A stretch of DNA of 20,000 nt from Chara braunii. Taxonomy: Eukaryota; Streptophyta; Charophyceae; Charales; Characeae. Location of the stretch: the NCBI GenBank assembly GCA_003427395.1, contig BFEA01000194.1, forward strand, positions 460,807 to 480,806. The letters run 5' to 3'. The stretch's first letter is position 1. Each line of letters begins with the position of its first letter. The translations under genes were made by a program, and so were the position numbers. The notes below the pieces were generated by a model, which was not told where the DNA came from, searched no databases, and was given only the letters and a program-made list of their open reading frames with translations. Of this stretch, positions 1 to 10,573 are shown piece by piece.

Positions 1-25
1 TTTTTTTTTTTTTTTTTTTTTTTTT
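1..25. repeat. poly-T tract at window edge
   Basis: Twenty-five consecutive T residues open the window. It may continue to the left. It could be a homopolymer microsatellite or the poly-A tail of a retroposon inserted on the minus strand; nothing else in the first bases decides between these. Confidence 0.9.
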
Positions 26-430
26 CTCTGTGTCTTTTTTTGGTCGCCTGGGGCCTGGACCCACTAGCGAAGTATTCTACGACGTGTGACACAGTTTTAT
101 GGTGAAATGGACAGGAGAGGACAGAAGGTCACCATTTGTGAAATGGACAGGGACGACGTGGTTGGCCAAACGAATTCATTGCCCGAAGAAGGAAACGAGT
201 TTGCCAGACTAGGCTCCTGATAACTTCCCCCAAGAATTCTGCACCATTATTCATTAAGATCTATGTATCCCTCGCGGCCGTGGCTGCAGGGTCAGGCCCG
301 GAGGGCGGTCATGTTCATGGCCGCATCCGCGGCTAGGGTCGGCTGCATAGTGGCCACGTTTTTCACGGATTTTTTCCGTAAAAGATAATAGGCAAGAAAA
401 AAAGAAAAAGGATTGTAGCCTAGCTTTCCC
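26..430. other. intergenic stretch, nothing recognised
   Basis: No open frame with a recognisable domain, no RNA gene and no long repeat were seen. A near-repeat of a GTGAAATGGACAGG-like string occurs around 102-116 and 138-151, which may be a small local duplication. Confidence 0.5.
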
Positions 431-482
431 GAGGCGCCCGGCCGCCCAGCCGGGCGTGCCAGCCGGGCGCACCGGGCGCCTC
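431..482. repeat. GC-rich inverted repeat (hairpin)
   Basis: The 11-nt arms GAGGCGCCCGG (431-441) and CCGGGCGCCTC (472-482) are perfect reverse complements. The 30-nt loop contains further self-complementary copies of a GCCGGGCG motif, including a CGCCC/GGGCG stem. The arms are almost all G+C, so the structure should be very stable. It is the first of three consecutive hairpins. Confidence 0.75.
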
Positions 483-490
483 GCCTGGAT

Positions 491-512
491 GGGTACCTCA
501 CTTGGGGTACCC
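491..512. repeat. 7-bp stem hairpin
   Basis: GGGTACC at 491-497 pairs with GGTACCC at 506-512 across an 8-nt loop. It lies 8 nt beyond the larger GC-rich inverted repeat. Confidence 0.6.
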
Positions 513-520
513 CGGGCATG

Positions 521-542
521 AAAAAAATCCACCGATTTTTTT
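521..542. repeat. A/T hairpin AAAAAAATC-cacc-GATTTTTTT
   Basis: A perfect 9-bp stem (521-529 with 534-542) closes a 4-nt loop. It is the third hairpin in a row and is followed by T-rich sequence to about 556. Confidence 0.7.
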
Positions 543-645
543 ATTTATTTTTTTGGTGTACGGGGGGTTGCTGCGCTTGCCAAGTACGGCCCAAATCCGG
601 CCTTGTTTTTCATTTTTAGGCATTATATTGGTTTCTGTGTGTTGC

Positions 646-682
646 GGGGTTGGGGGGGGGCGCGGGGGAGCCACCGGAGGGG
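646..682 (+). other. potential G-quadruplex
   Basis: The plus strand carries GGGG, TT, nine G, CGC, GGGGG and, after ten further bases, GGGG. Splitting the nine-G run gives at least four runs of three or more G with loops of 1-3 nt, which satisfies the usual G4 pattern. It lies about 260 nt beyond the psaE stop; the psaE-sense strand is C-rich here. Confidence 0.6.
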
Positions 683-799
683 TCCCGGGTAAAGAAGCCG
701 TGAGTGAGGGCGGGTTTGCCCAGCCCGATTTTGCTCGGGAGGGCAGGTGGGTAGCCGGGGAAGGGGAGAGGGAGAAGCCAGAGAGGGCGGGAAGAGGAA

Positions 800-842
800 T
801 GTGTGTGTGTGTGTGAGAGAAGAGAGAGGGAGAGAGAGAGAC
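800..842. repeat. compound (TG)8 / (GA)n microsatellite
   Basis: Eight TG units at 800-815 run into GA-rich sequence to 842 with a few interruptions. On the minus strand this is a CT/CA tract downstream of psaE. Confidence 0.85.
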
Positions 843-943
843 AGAGGAATGGTGGAGGAGAAGGAGGGCGCAATGGGGAGCAGCATGGGCACTGGAGGGA
901 GGGGTTGGGTCAGATGGGATAGATAGACTAGCGAGAACCGCAG

Positions 944-1390
944 TTAGACCTCCACGACCTCATCGAGAGCGTAGTTGTTCGTCGAGACGCCGGCGTAGTT
1001 CACCTTGTCGAAACGCACGACCACAGGGTACCGAATTCCGCTCTGGTCCACAGAGACGACCTTCCCCACGTCGTTGAACCAGTAGGACTCGGGGCGAAGA
1101 ATCTTGACCTTTGCGTTCTTCTTGGGGCCAATGGGAGCCGGCTTGGCGGCAGGAGCGGCGGCCGCCGGGGACGAAGCAGTGGAGCTGGGCGGAGAGGCGG
1201 CGGCCTCCTCCGACATCGCCCGGATCGCCACACACCTCTGCTCGAAGAAGTGGGTGTCGCGCATCACCAGCCGATGGGTGACGCATCTGCCGCTCAACTG
1301 CTTCTCGAACCTCACCGCGGAAGTCGAAATCGGCGCCGCGGCGGCGGCAGCCGTGGCGGCACCAAGGCAAGCTGCGACAGAGGACGCCAT
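944..1390 (-). CDS. psaE: photosystem I reaction centre subunit IV (PsaE), nuclear-encoded precursor
   Basis: The gene encodes 148 residues in one uninterrupted exon. PsaE is a small stromal, SH3-like subunit of photosystem I that helps dock ferredoxin and supports cyclic electron flow. Residues 1 to about 59 are rich in A, S, T and R with few acids, as in a chloroplast transit peptide; the segment VAIRA-M near residues 54-59 resembles a stromal processing site. A low-complexity Ala/Pro/Ser linker covers about 60-88. The SH3-like core, about 91-148, has the family signatures [10 protein letters not shown] (95-104), [11 protein letters not shown] (117-127) and [10 protein letters not shown] (136-145). 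The start at 1388-1390 sits in GCCATGGCG, a strong initiation context, and gives the full transit peptide; the stop is TAA. The SGIRYP form resembles algal and cyanobacterial PsaE more than the DPKTRYP form of flowering plants. Long frames on other strands over this locus are by-products of its GC content. Confidence 0.97.
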   Translation of the reverse strand: MASSVAACLGAATAAAAAAPISTSAVRFEKQLSGRCVTHRLVMRDTHFFEQRCVAIRAMSEEAAASPPSSTASSPAAAAPAAKPAPIGPKKNAKVKILRPESYWFNDVGKVVSVDQSGIRYPVVVRFDKVNYAGVSTNNYALDEVVEV

Positions 1391-1560
1391 GGCGTGGTGG
1401 GCGGGCGACTCTTGCTTCTTCCCTGTTGGCCTGTGTGTTGGCTATGAACGACGAAGACTGCGCACGCGCGGGGAGAGACAGCGCGAGACGAGGAGGGGGA
1501 CAAATGCCAATATCTCTTACCGCTTCAGGAACCTTCTGCTGTCTCCCCGCCCGCGCGCTC
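1391..1560 (-). promoter_or_regulatory. presumed psaE 5' UTR and core promoter
   Basis: Upstream of the psaE ATG, in its own orientation, lie pyrimidine-rich patches (purine-rich on the plus strand, about 1470-1500) of the kind found near plant transcription starts. An inverted CCAAT motif lies at 1507-1511, with AGATATT just before it. No TATA box is convincing. TATA-less promoters are known for many nuclear photosynthesis genes, so this fits, but the boundaries are inferred. Confidence 0.35.
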
Positions 1561-1744
1561 GCTTGGTCGGCCGGCTTTCCCTCCGCCAGGCCAGCTTTGC
1601 TGCTTCACCGCTCCTCTCCGCGCCTGGCAAGGATGATCATGCGATACGATGAGCGGACCACTTGCGCGCCGACCGCGCCTCCTCACCTCCAGTTCTCGAT
1701 TTCGCCGATATCGTCGTCTCCGTTTGGGCGCCAGCTCCGCCCGG

Positions 1745-1772
1745 CTCGGCTCGCCTCGCCTCGCCTCGGCTC
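1745..1772. repeat. short CTCGC-type tandem repeat
   Basis: About five imperfect copies of CTCGC/CTCGG lie in tandem. It belongs to the low-complexity GC island. Confidence 0.65.
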
Positions 1773-1833
1773 TCTCCCCTGTCCCTCGGATCCGTCGCGG
1801 GTCGATTGATCGGACGACCGCGGAGCGCGGAGC

Positions 1834-1963
1834 GCGGGAGCGAGCGCGATAGGTAGGTGCGGGAGCGAGGCGAGCGCGATAGGCAGGTGCGGGAGCGAGG
1901 CGAGCGCGCGCGCGATAGGTAGGTAGGTGCCCGAGAGAGAGCTCGATACGTAGGTGTACGAGC
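1834..1963. repeat. GC-rich minisatellite, 25-40-bp units
   Basis: Three clear units begin with GCGGGAGCGAG and end with AGGYAGGT, at 1834-1858 (25 bp), 1859-1888 (30 bp) and 1889-1928 (40 bp). A degenerate fourth unit (TCGATACGTAGGT, GAGCG) reaches about 1963. Length differences come from inserted GGCGA, extra CG dinucleotides and an extra AGGT, which suggests replication slippage. Confidence 0.8.
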
Positions 1964-1993
1964 GAAGAAGGGAAGGGCGGGGCGATTACCCTC

Positions 1994-2088
1994 TTTCCCC
2001 GAACACAACGCACCCTCGCTTTGACCGTATGGGGCCGGAAACATCGCTTGTATACGTTCATTTTCAGGGTGCGTTATGTTCGGGGAAA
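1994..2088. mobile_element. short inverted-repeat element (MITE-like or solo terminal repeats)
   Basis: The outer 23-nt arms at 1994-2016 and 2066-2088 are reverse complements with one mismatch; the right arm starts AGGGTGCGTTATGTTCGG. Partial pairing continues inward (TGACCGTAT against ATACGTTCA), giving arms of about 37 nt around a 21-nt centre. This is far more pairing than chance allows. No target-site duplication was found at the outer ends. The C before AGGGTGCG could make the right arm a hAT-type CAGGG terminus, so two facing element ends are an alternative reading. Confidence 0.5.
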
Positions 2089-2463
2089 CTGCGCAGTCGC
2101 GCCGGAATCCGAGGCGGGCTCTACCGCTGGAGGTGGTGCGCATCCCTGAGCGGCGAGGCGAGGCGCGCCCAGGCTACAGTAGGCTTGGCGGGCCGCCGTG
2201 ATCGGTGGTTTGGGCGGGGTGCCGAAGCGCGGAGCACAAAAAGCATCACAAAATGACAAAACGGAAAAAAAGTTTAAAAAACAAACAAAACGAAAAAGAA
2301 ACGCGGGGACTGTGGGAAGGTTGGCCAAATTTTAGCCCGTAGATTATGGAAAAGGGAGAGAGGATTTTGATTCGTTCCCCGTAGGGCCGACGAGCTCGTG
2401 TGATTCGCGGACTTGTCCATCGCGGTAGGTCGGTCTCGGGTAGGGAGCTTCACTTTCGGATAA

Positions 2464-4650
2464 TGTTGCCGTGGCGCAAAGGTTTATGGACAAGATAACA
2501 TTCTTCGGTCCCTTTTCCGGCAGCGGAGGTGATGAGCAATTGTTTTGTTTTGTTTTTTTTCATCCCGTTCTGTCTGAAACATTTGCCACGAACGAGTATA
2601 CCCTGACAGAAAAGGGTTACAATTGCAGGAATGGCCCCACTTTTTGTCGGCAATGGCACAAATGCCTCCATGAGAACGTACCTGGGGTGGGGTCCTGCCT
2701 ACTTATCCTTCGGTTTTGGACCGTAGATTGCGACGATCGACGGCAAGAAAATCAGTCAGGGTAAGTGGAGCCGTGCCTCTGCATATCTACTGGAGATCTT
2801 ACGCCTGGCCGCTGCGCGTTCCAGGTGCAATCTGTATAATGCAAGGGTGCAAAATATAGGCTTATTAGTGTAAGGACCCATGTGTAATTTGCCTTCCTTG
2901 GAGGGGGTACATAGCAAACACACTGGAATAGGGGGTAGCACTGTGCATGCAGGCTTCCAATTTTCATACAAAACAAACCCAAGGCAATTTCAAAAGCAGG
3001 GCATTTAGGTGGATCAGGTGAAAACGGGATCAGTCAGATAGCACATTGGATGGCAATCTGAGGGTGACATCAGATTTACCCAAATTCCGCGTTGTGAAGG
3101 GTAGACTACAAAAAGATTGGCTAAGATGGGGTGGGGCCCTTAGGGTCAGGCTGGCTTGGCTAGCAAAACTGCATGCTCTCTTATTATAGCCTAACCCTGG
3201 TCTTCGGTCTGGACCAGGTTCGCATTTGCAGAGAATGAAATTCTGCCCGTGCGGTCTGAAGGGAAAGTTCAGTTGTGTGTTCCTCCCGTGCTTGGGTGTG
3301 GAGCCCCTTTCTTTAAATAGGGGGGAAAAAGAGGCCGAAAGCGAAACGAGGAACCCACCAGAAAACGGACACTGCCATAGGGGAGGGAAACCCTCTGGTC
3401 TAAACAGTGAATCAACCTTGTAGATGATCGAACGGGGACCGACAAGTTCGATTCGTTCCCACGAACTCATGAGATTCTATAAAGCTTCCATACTAATCGC
3501 AGGCATGGCTCTCAACGGCTTCAGTGCCCTTCCCCATGGATAATTCTCCACCAACCACACCGACATTCCTGTAAATACGGATTCCGATCTAAGGGTGTAA
3601 GACACCTCTGCACCCACCTACCCAGGATCCACGGCAACTGTGCTTCGCAGATCTGACAGGCTACTACCTGTAGCTCGCAACTGAAGGGTAGACACCTACT
3701 CAAGGGGATCCATAAATGTCTGCCCATGTTTTTCATGACGAAGAAAACCAAAAAGCAGAGAAGAAACGCTACTCCCTGCCCATCCCACAGGCCATCTCTC
3801 CCCGGACAGGCGAGCATAGAATCATGGAGAGCAAGCATACTTGCCTCAACCATGTTTTTGCTGATTTCTGCTCCAGTACTGAGAACTATAGCAACGTTAT
3901 GTTTCTTGTCCTTTTGGGACAAGCTCTCTTAACAATGCTGTGACGCACAACCTCACACCCGTCCATGCTTTCTGATGAGAGGTTTGTGCAAGGGCCCATG
4001 TTCCAACGATTTTGGGAAAGTTCACTTGAAGTCCCAGAGCGGGACTGGAATCTTCATATATTGTTTCCCTAGATAAACATGTTTAAGGGGCAACAAACAA
4101 AAGTTCAAATACCGCAACCAGCAGCCCGACAGATACGCCCTCACTTCTGACGGTTCTCTCACCACCACCGGGATAGAGGGCTTACAAAAGGGCTATTCTC
4201 AAAACAAAAACAAAAAAAAGGAAAAGAATGTAATGATCAAACAACAACGGTAAACTACAATGGGTGTGAACTTCCATTCCAGCGGTGATGTCAAGTTTGA
4301 GATCCACATATGTCGAATAGTGTGGGGGCAACCGCATACCTCACTGCATTGTCGCAAGCAACCTCATGCCCTACGGTGCTTTCATTCTGGAGTGGAGAGG
4401 GGCCCCAAGAAAGTGCAGAAATGGGGGGGTGCCAAGGATGTTGAGAAGATGGGGGTTAGACTTCCAGGTGGGAACTGGAATCTCTGTTTATCAGTCCGGT
4501 TTGAAAGCTGGTTATTGTCAGGGAGGAGATAGTTGATCCTGCAACAATTTAACAATATGGAAAGCAATAACCCGCGCGAATAGAATTGGTGCGCAAACAT
4601 AAAAGATTTGATCAAATGATGGCTCACTTGTCATCTTCTTCGTTTGCCAG
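2464..4650. other. no recognised gene
   Basis: Base composition is intermediate. The longest frames (146 codons on the minus strand at 3030-3470 and 133 codons on the minus strand at 3521-3922) match no family I know and show no domain pattern, signal peptide or splice context that would make them credible. A small hairpin, CCTGGTC (3196-3202) with GACCAGG (3212-3218), is present. The A/C-rich run near 4200-4220 is low complexity. Organelle-derived DNA (NUMT or NUPT) was considered for 3100-3500 but nothing specific supports it. Confidence 0.4.
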
Positions 4651-6300
4651 GTCATGCGTTTACATATCAATCACAAAGGCGAGTGATGGTGGGCTTACGC
4701 GTCACGCAAAACTCGAATTCAGAATTTGATGGGCGCAGATAAAATATCCGCTCAGCTATTTCTTACGCTATGTGGGGCATGTAAGTGAAACCATGTTCTT
4801 GGAAATGATCATCGGGCCTACACTCATAACAGAATCTCATTGGCCAGCAGGGAGCGATGGCAGGTCACAAGATGACTGGGAGCTAGTTTTTTTTGTTTTT
4901 TTTTTGTTTTTTTTGGAACAAAGCTCCAATCTATTCGTGGGGAGCAGCACGTGCTGGGAACCGGGCCCAGCGTCCCATATGGAAATGTACATAGAAGTGT
5001 AAAAGTTTGAGAAACCGAGGCCATGACATAAATTTATGGCGTAAAGAGGAAAAGTGAGGGGAAAAAGTTTTCACTGTAACAAAGTTAAATCCGACAAAAC
5101 CTGAACCCTAATACTCGTGGGGGAAGAGATATGGTCGAAAGATCCCCATCGTGGTGCCACGCACATCCCACTCTCATGTGTGTGTCTCTTGCTCGTTATG
5201 CGAGAAAAGGCCACACGGACGTTGGGGACTTGTGCGCATGAGAAGGATCGAACAGATTCATCCAATGCATGAAATTGTTGAAAGTGAGTCAATATCTACT
5301 AGTTAAACTATGAGTACTTCCTAAAGTCGTACCTGTATAGAAGCCATAATTTTAGGAAGCACACTGGTCACTACAGGAGCGCTCAAATTCATCCGACTAA
5401 AAATATTTCTACTCCATTTTTTCATGTGGCTGGTAGTCAGGTCAAGTACTGGTGGTTTAAATGGCAGTTCGCAAATGAGGAAAGAGAGGTTCACACTCAA
5501 AGAGGCTCAATCACATATGCATACACAACAAGATGAAATGTGCATACCCTTGCTCATGTTACTGACTAATCCAAAGAGAGGAAAATGACATGCATACACC
5601 CACAAACCTTGCTTGTGTATTCATTTAGAGAGGGAAAGCGGATTTACATATTGCTCGCACATCTATGTGGTGAACAACTCATAGAGACAACCAATTAGAT
5701 AATTCATGCAAACTCCATTCATTAGGTTCAACCAATTACACCAAGAGGCAAAATTTACATAGACTATCATGCCTAAAACTTTCCACTTCAACACGCATAT
5801 CAATGAAAGGGGAAGCACAATCATGGGTTAACTTCATCCAATTGAGATCATCACGCCAACCTGTTCAGTCCATCAACTGCCAAAACCTTATGCCACTCAA
5901 CCCAACTTGGGTAATTGCGCACACGCTATGCCGCACTTTTTTCAGTGAGACCACTCTCAGCGATCAAAAAAGACAACAGGCTATCACACAGGATTTTGAT
6001 AATTTTTTGCAATAAATAAATAATTAATTAATGCAAATCCCTTCCTATTGCGTGCTCCCGGCTTTGAGCGAGACCCTTTAATTGTGGTCTACGTCGGTCC
6101 CCAGTCTTATGAATTTTTAACTGTGATTCGGAACAACATGTCTATTTCATAAATTAAAATGAAATTCATAGTACATCATGATTGTCAAATTTTAAGAGGT
6201 TGAAAATTGTGACAAGATCAACGATGAGCATAACACCAAACAAATGTCAATGAAGACGAATCAAGACCGATTGACTCAAGGCAAAAACAAGATGAATGGG
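4651..6300. other. no recognised gene; one mirror-symmetric T tract
   Basis: The DNA is AT-rich with no recognisable coding domain, RNA gene or long repeat. The one notable item is a T tract at 4887-4914 reading T8-G-T10-G-T8, which is an exact mirror repeat. AT-rich short repeats occur near 6013-6034 (TAAATAAATAATTAATTAATG). Confidence 0.45.
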
Positions 6301-9300
6301 GGAAGGTGATAACTCATAATAATATCGGAAAGTACGGATGAAGAGTCGTAGCCAGCACTCGTCAAAAGTCCTCATTCATCCCTCTCAAGTCTCATCCTTA
6401 ATTTCTCTTTTGACTGTGTTTCTCGAGCGTTTTGAGCCACGTCTATGTACTTCCCGAGATTGGGGTCTAGAGATGTATAGCCATCTAAAGCTCACGAGTT
6501 CTGAATAGGTTCATCATAGGTCAAAAATTATGAAGTCTCCTTCCACAGAGTAGGAAGATATGGCCAGGAGAACACCCCTTGTCGAAGATCAGTAAAACCT
6601 GATGGCTCAGTCACTGCCTCATAATTAATCTCTGCTGGCGAGACATACCTCTTGCCCATGTCAATCAGATCTCCCCAGTAGGAACAGTCGAAAAGGTAGA
6701 AAGGGACCGAAAACCTAAGGTAGTCAGAATATAGCTTAGGACAAAAACTGTAAATCAGTTTTGTACTCTCCTGAAATATTTCAACATATCGAGCCGTTGT
6801 AACCCAAACTGATCAAAATGTTTACGAGTCTCGTTACCCTCCTTCATATAGATCCCAAATTCCTGGATAGTTTCCTTCTGCAAATTCAGTACGGACCACG
6901 AAGATTGACAAATATTCTTACTTGAAACCACCCGTACTGACATACTGGTGATGAAAAACATCTTTGGATACGATCCTGTTGAGAATGGTCAAAACAGTCT
7001 AATGAACTGAAAATGATGCGATAATAATCATGTGCTAATATGGATATTGAAATTGATGTGAATGTCTCTTATATGAGCACTAACTACCTGATGTTGATCT
7101 AAGAACAAATTGATAGAGACTGTGTGATGATTAACTTTCATTATTAATCTTTGTTGTATAAGTATAGGTTAATCCGCACTGAGACTGCCAAAGAGATCCA
7201 GACTTGTATCCTGGAGGTCTCTAAACAATGTTAAAAAATCACCTGTTCAATTGAATGTATGCGTGCGAGTTGACACCTGTTTTGAATTGGATACGACTGA
7301 TTGATAAATCTTTGACGAGGAATGTACAGTTCTGTTTCATGACCACTAAGCATTAACTATCTCTCTCGCTCTTTGCACAATCTTAAAAGAAGATATTGTA
7401 CTGTATAGTTTTTTTAATGGGGTCCATAGGTACAGAAGAGATACTCGATCAACTCGTGGCAATTTCTTACTTTTTCGACCGCAATTTCTATCAACATATG
7501 TAAATTGCAATCTCATTAAGCATATGATTTTCTCCGCTTTCCACCAAGTTTCGGTAGAGGGTATTGAACATCATTAGGGTGTGTTCGTTGTACATGATTT
7601 GACTACGACAGGGAAATTGGAGGGGAAACTCCGTCCTCCTTACCGTCTCTAAATGTTGTCGAGACAGGTTGTTCACTGTTTAGCAAACAATTTGTTGTTA
7701 ATTCTCTCTGCCTCTGCTTATCCCAATACCATCAGCTGCTCGCTGCGGGATTTTTACTGATAGAGACCTAGGTTACATAAAATCCATTCACGTGCAGTAC
7801 AAGGGAGTTATCAGGAACACCCTCAGTCCGTACTAAGTACCGAGTATAACTAGCTAAAATAGTTATCAGAAACTATAGGTAGTGAACTCTGATAGTACAA
7901 CGAACATGATATTGTTGGTGCCTAATCATCTGAATAGTACATTGAGTAGTATTAATTGTGAGCCCTGCTCAAATAATGCACTTAGTACTGCTAGAAGCAT
8001 TTCCAACTTACCATAAGATGAGGGTTTGTCCTAAAACCTCAGGCACTGACTCACTCAGAGTCACTCGTAAAATCGTGATCTAAAACAGTTACTCAACTTA
8101 TTGTTATTTCTACGCATTTACTATACATAAAAATTTGCCCACTCAATCAAGAGAAGAGGCTATGCCTTCTTCTCACTACTAGAAGTGAGAAAGTATGCGT
8201 TCCCCAATTAGCTTATCGGTCACCTACAGGAACAAAGGATGAATAGGAATAAACTGATGCTATCGATTAATTGAAATAAAATCACGATTCTTATTTACAG
8301 GTTGCACATGGGGCAGTTGGCAATGGACCTAATTCGTAGACCCCGCGGGACATGGACGAAAGAATAAAGCAACCCCCGTTTGAACCCTACGCTAGAGGCA
8401 ACTGGAAACAGACTCTATTTAGAAAATGACCGAACTTGATCACTCCATACTCTGCACTGGGGTAAGCTGAGTAGAGCAACTTGATTCATACAACATAGAA
8501 TGTCGCAACACACAGATCACACTCATATATCTTCTTCTGACATTTGTTCTCCTATGATCTTATGGCCTAATCAAACAAAAATCCTCATATAACTCCTAAA
8601 CAAGGGGGTTGCATATACAAGTGCCGCGAACTTTAGTCCCCATCATGTAGATACTTAGCCAATAAATAAGTTATTTTTTTCAGTACAAGCAACTTTTTAC
8701 CCATTAACTGTAGCAAAGGGAACTTCGTGAATCAAGAAATCACGCTTGAACTGAACTCGCTTGATCTTTCTAATTCCCATTGTTTTTCCTCCTGTTATAG
8801 GGGTTGGGATTGAAAAAGACTACACAATAAGGGTAGTTTGAGATAATTAAATATTCTAGATGATTAAAATCTGATCTCCAAGCGTAGTTGGATTGAACCA
8901 CACCTGACTTTACTAACCACTCCTCTCCAAGGCATTTAGATGAGTCCTGAAATTTTACATGCATCTACCCTTTTCAGTTATGGGTATTCAGTAATATTAT
9001 CTCAATAATTCTTGTTAATTATTCCGCAAATTAAATTTCAAGATCAAAACGACGAACACCATACACAACTATGACTTTGTAGAGGCAAGAAGAGGTATAA
9101 AGTTTATTTTGACCATTGACAGATAATGATGATTAGAAGTCACGAAAACCAACCTCAATAGTTGTCTCGTTTCTAATATCGTAGACTAATCAGTCACAGT
9201 TTTATAAATTGCTTTCTATCAACCAAGTCCTACCCATCACTCGTTCCCAGACATCGTAATTGGATACAATGGCGGGGATAAGATAGTTTCTAGACGAAAA

Positions 9301-9970
9301 ATAATTTATGACAGTGAGCAAAAGGCACGCGTACTCGTCTTCCTACGTAGAGAATTTGACTAAAAGAACAAGCTCTTGCTCGAGCACAATTCAGTCAGCG
9401 TTCTTCCGACCAGAATATGTTTTATCGCAACGGATATACAATACCAAACACTTTCTTCTGTCCTACCCACACCTAAATCTTGTTCTCTCGAAAATTACGT
9501 GAGAGGGATGAATAGTTAGTTATGTCAATGAACTCTCCCTTTTGCACATACACCAAAGTCCAATTTCCTTTCTCTTCCTCCGACTAACATTATCCACAGA
9601 GGAAAGTCAAACTTGTATACAAACAGACTCGTTACTTAAGAGATGAAGGTTGTACGATAAAAGCTATGAAGTGATTACCGCTCGTTGAGAACATGGTTTA
9701 TATTGCTGATGAAGTAAAGTGTGATATGCACACACGTGTTGCTCGTGCGAGTTTTGACTATAGACTATTGACTTCTTGCTTTCTTCAAATTCGTAGTACC
9801 TTGATTCATGATTTCTCTCTTGCAGACGTCTCATGCAACTCTATCACTACCCGAAACCAATACGCGGATACTTCTCAACACAGTAGTTGAGCTCCAACGA
9901 TCGACTTACGGGAGGGCAGAGGTGTTGATGAAAGTTCAGCGATGGTGAAAAAAACACTATGCGCCCTGAA
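6301..9970. other. no recognised gene
   Basis: About 3.7 kb of AT-rich sequence with closely spaced stops in all frames. Minus-strand open stretches such as 6531-6812 (94 codons without an ATG near its start) and 7491-7676 have protein-like composition, but their lengths are what chance gives in 20 kb. No reverse transcriptase YxDD box, integrase or transposase signature, tRNA or LTR pair was seen. This looks like old, decayed repeat or neutral intergenic DNA. Confidence 0.4.
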
Positions 9971-9975
9971 ACTGA

Positions 9976-9984
9976 TGACGTCAA
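9976..9984. promoter_or_regulatory. TGACGTCAA motif, copy 1
   Basis: TGACGTCA is the palindromic core bound by plant bZIP factors of the TGA/CREB-like class. This is the first of three copies in 600 bp. No gene start is linked to it, so function is speculative. Confidence 0.3.
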
Positions 9985-10360
9985 CAAAGTTTGCTCATAG
10001 AATCTCAACAGAGGTCCGCACCTTAGTTTTTCCCTCTGACTGATTGTGATGCTTGCTAGAGCTAGTAACTTCCTTGTAATACGGGTCTTTCACCGCAGAC
10101 TCAGTTTTGTCACCCCGAACTACAATCAAGATCTTTGTCCAAGGGTGATGCTAGCAGATGATCCAAGCGGTCACTGATCCAGTCTGTACCAAGACCGATT
10201 CACCTTGTCACTTTCTCATGTCACTAGCATCTTACTTCTATCTTATCAAACAATCCTGTTTCGCAGTGAATTTTTTTTTCGTAAAATTTGACTCTCGAAA
10301 AGTCTGTATGCACGACAAGCCCCTTAGAGTAGCACATTCGTCTACCGATGATCACATTAC

Positions 10361-10376
10361 TCTCTCTCTCTCTCTC
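10361..10376. repeat. (TC)8 microsatellite
   Basis: Eight uninterrupted TC units. In plants such tracts often lie in 5' UTRs or promoters, but no gene is identified here. Confidence 0.85.
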
Positions 10377-10437
10377 ACTCCCGCCAGTAACTGCCTCGCG
10401 AACTCAACTCCCCTACTCACCACCAAAAGCAGAGGGG

Positions 10438-10446
10438 TGACGTCAA
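10438..10446. promoter_or_regulatory. TGACGTCAA motif, copy 2
   Basis: Same 9-mer in the same orientation, 462 bp after copy 1. Confidence 0.3.
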
Positions 10447-10564
10447 CTAAGTCGTCCCCGAGCAGCACTCCCACTCGTCTGAGCACTCTCTTTCTTTCAT
10501 CGACGCTCGTATACCGCACATCCACTATGCTCTCGCTCTGCTTAGCGACTCGGTGGGAAGGAGA

Positions 10565-10573
10565 TGACGTCAA
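10565..10573. promoter_or_regulatory. TGACGTCAA motif, copy 3
   Basis: Same 9-mer, 127 bp after copy 2, flanked by an AATTGAATT run. Confidence 0.3.

Larger units (their letters stand above)
543..943. other. 3' flank of psaE, GC-rich intergenic
   Basis: This is the downstream side of the minus-strand psaE gene and should hold its 3' UTR and polyadenylation region. No clear AATAAA on the minus strand was seen near the stop, which is common for plant genes. It contains the G-quadruplex motif and the TG/GA microsatellite listed separately. The open frames here have low-complexity translations and are not credible genes. Confidence 0.5.
1561..2463. other. GC-rich island upstream of psaE
   Basis: This gene-free stretch is markedly richer in G+C and CpG than the sequence beyond about 2330. 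It contains the CTCGC-type repeat, the 25-40-bp minisatellite and the inverted-repeat element listed separately. Several overlapping frames of 60-180 codons exist on both strands, but they are Arg/Ala/Pro-rich translations of repeats. It may be a CpG island extending the psaE promoter, or serve an unseen divergent gene. Confidence 0.45.

Noticed and set aside
1104-1652. 182-codon plus-strand frame overlapping psaE
   Set aside because: It is antisense to psaE; its left part is a shadow of the real codons and its right part is low-complexity GC island.
3030-3470. 146-codon minus-strand frame, considered as a gene or as organelle-derived DNA
   Set aside because: No recognisable domain, and no organellar gene or tRNA identifiable in or beside it.
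6531-6812. Minus-strand open stretch of 94 codons with protein-like composition
   Set aside because: Open runs of this length are expected several times by chance across six frames of 20 kb. The rest of the frame has stops at about the random rate, there is no early ATG, and no family was recognised.
7576-7906. 12-bp inverted pair TGTTCGTTGTAC / GTACAACGAACA about 310 bp apart, starting TTAGGGTGTG like a Harbinger-type MITE
   Set aside because: A 12-bp match at this distance is close to chance, the arms do not extend to the GGGTG end on the right side, and no duplicated target site was found.
9922-10042. C/D-box snoRNA-like arrangement (TTGATGA, CTGA, CTGATGA, CTGA)
   Set aside because: No terminal stem brackets the boxes, and such short boxes are common by chance.
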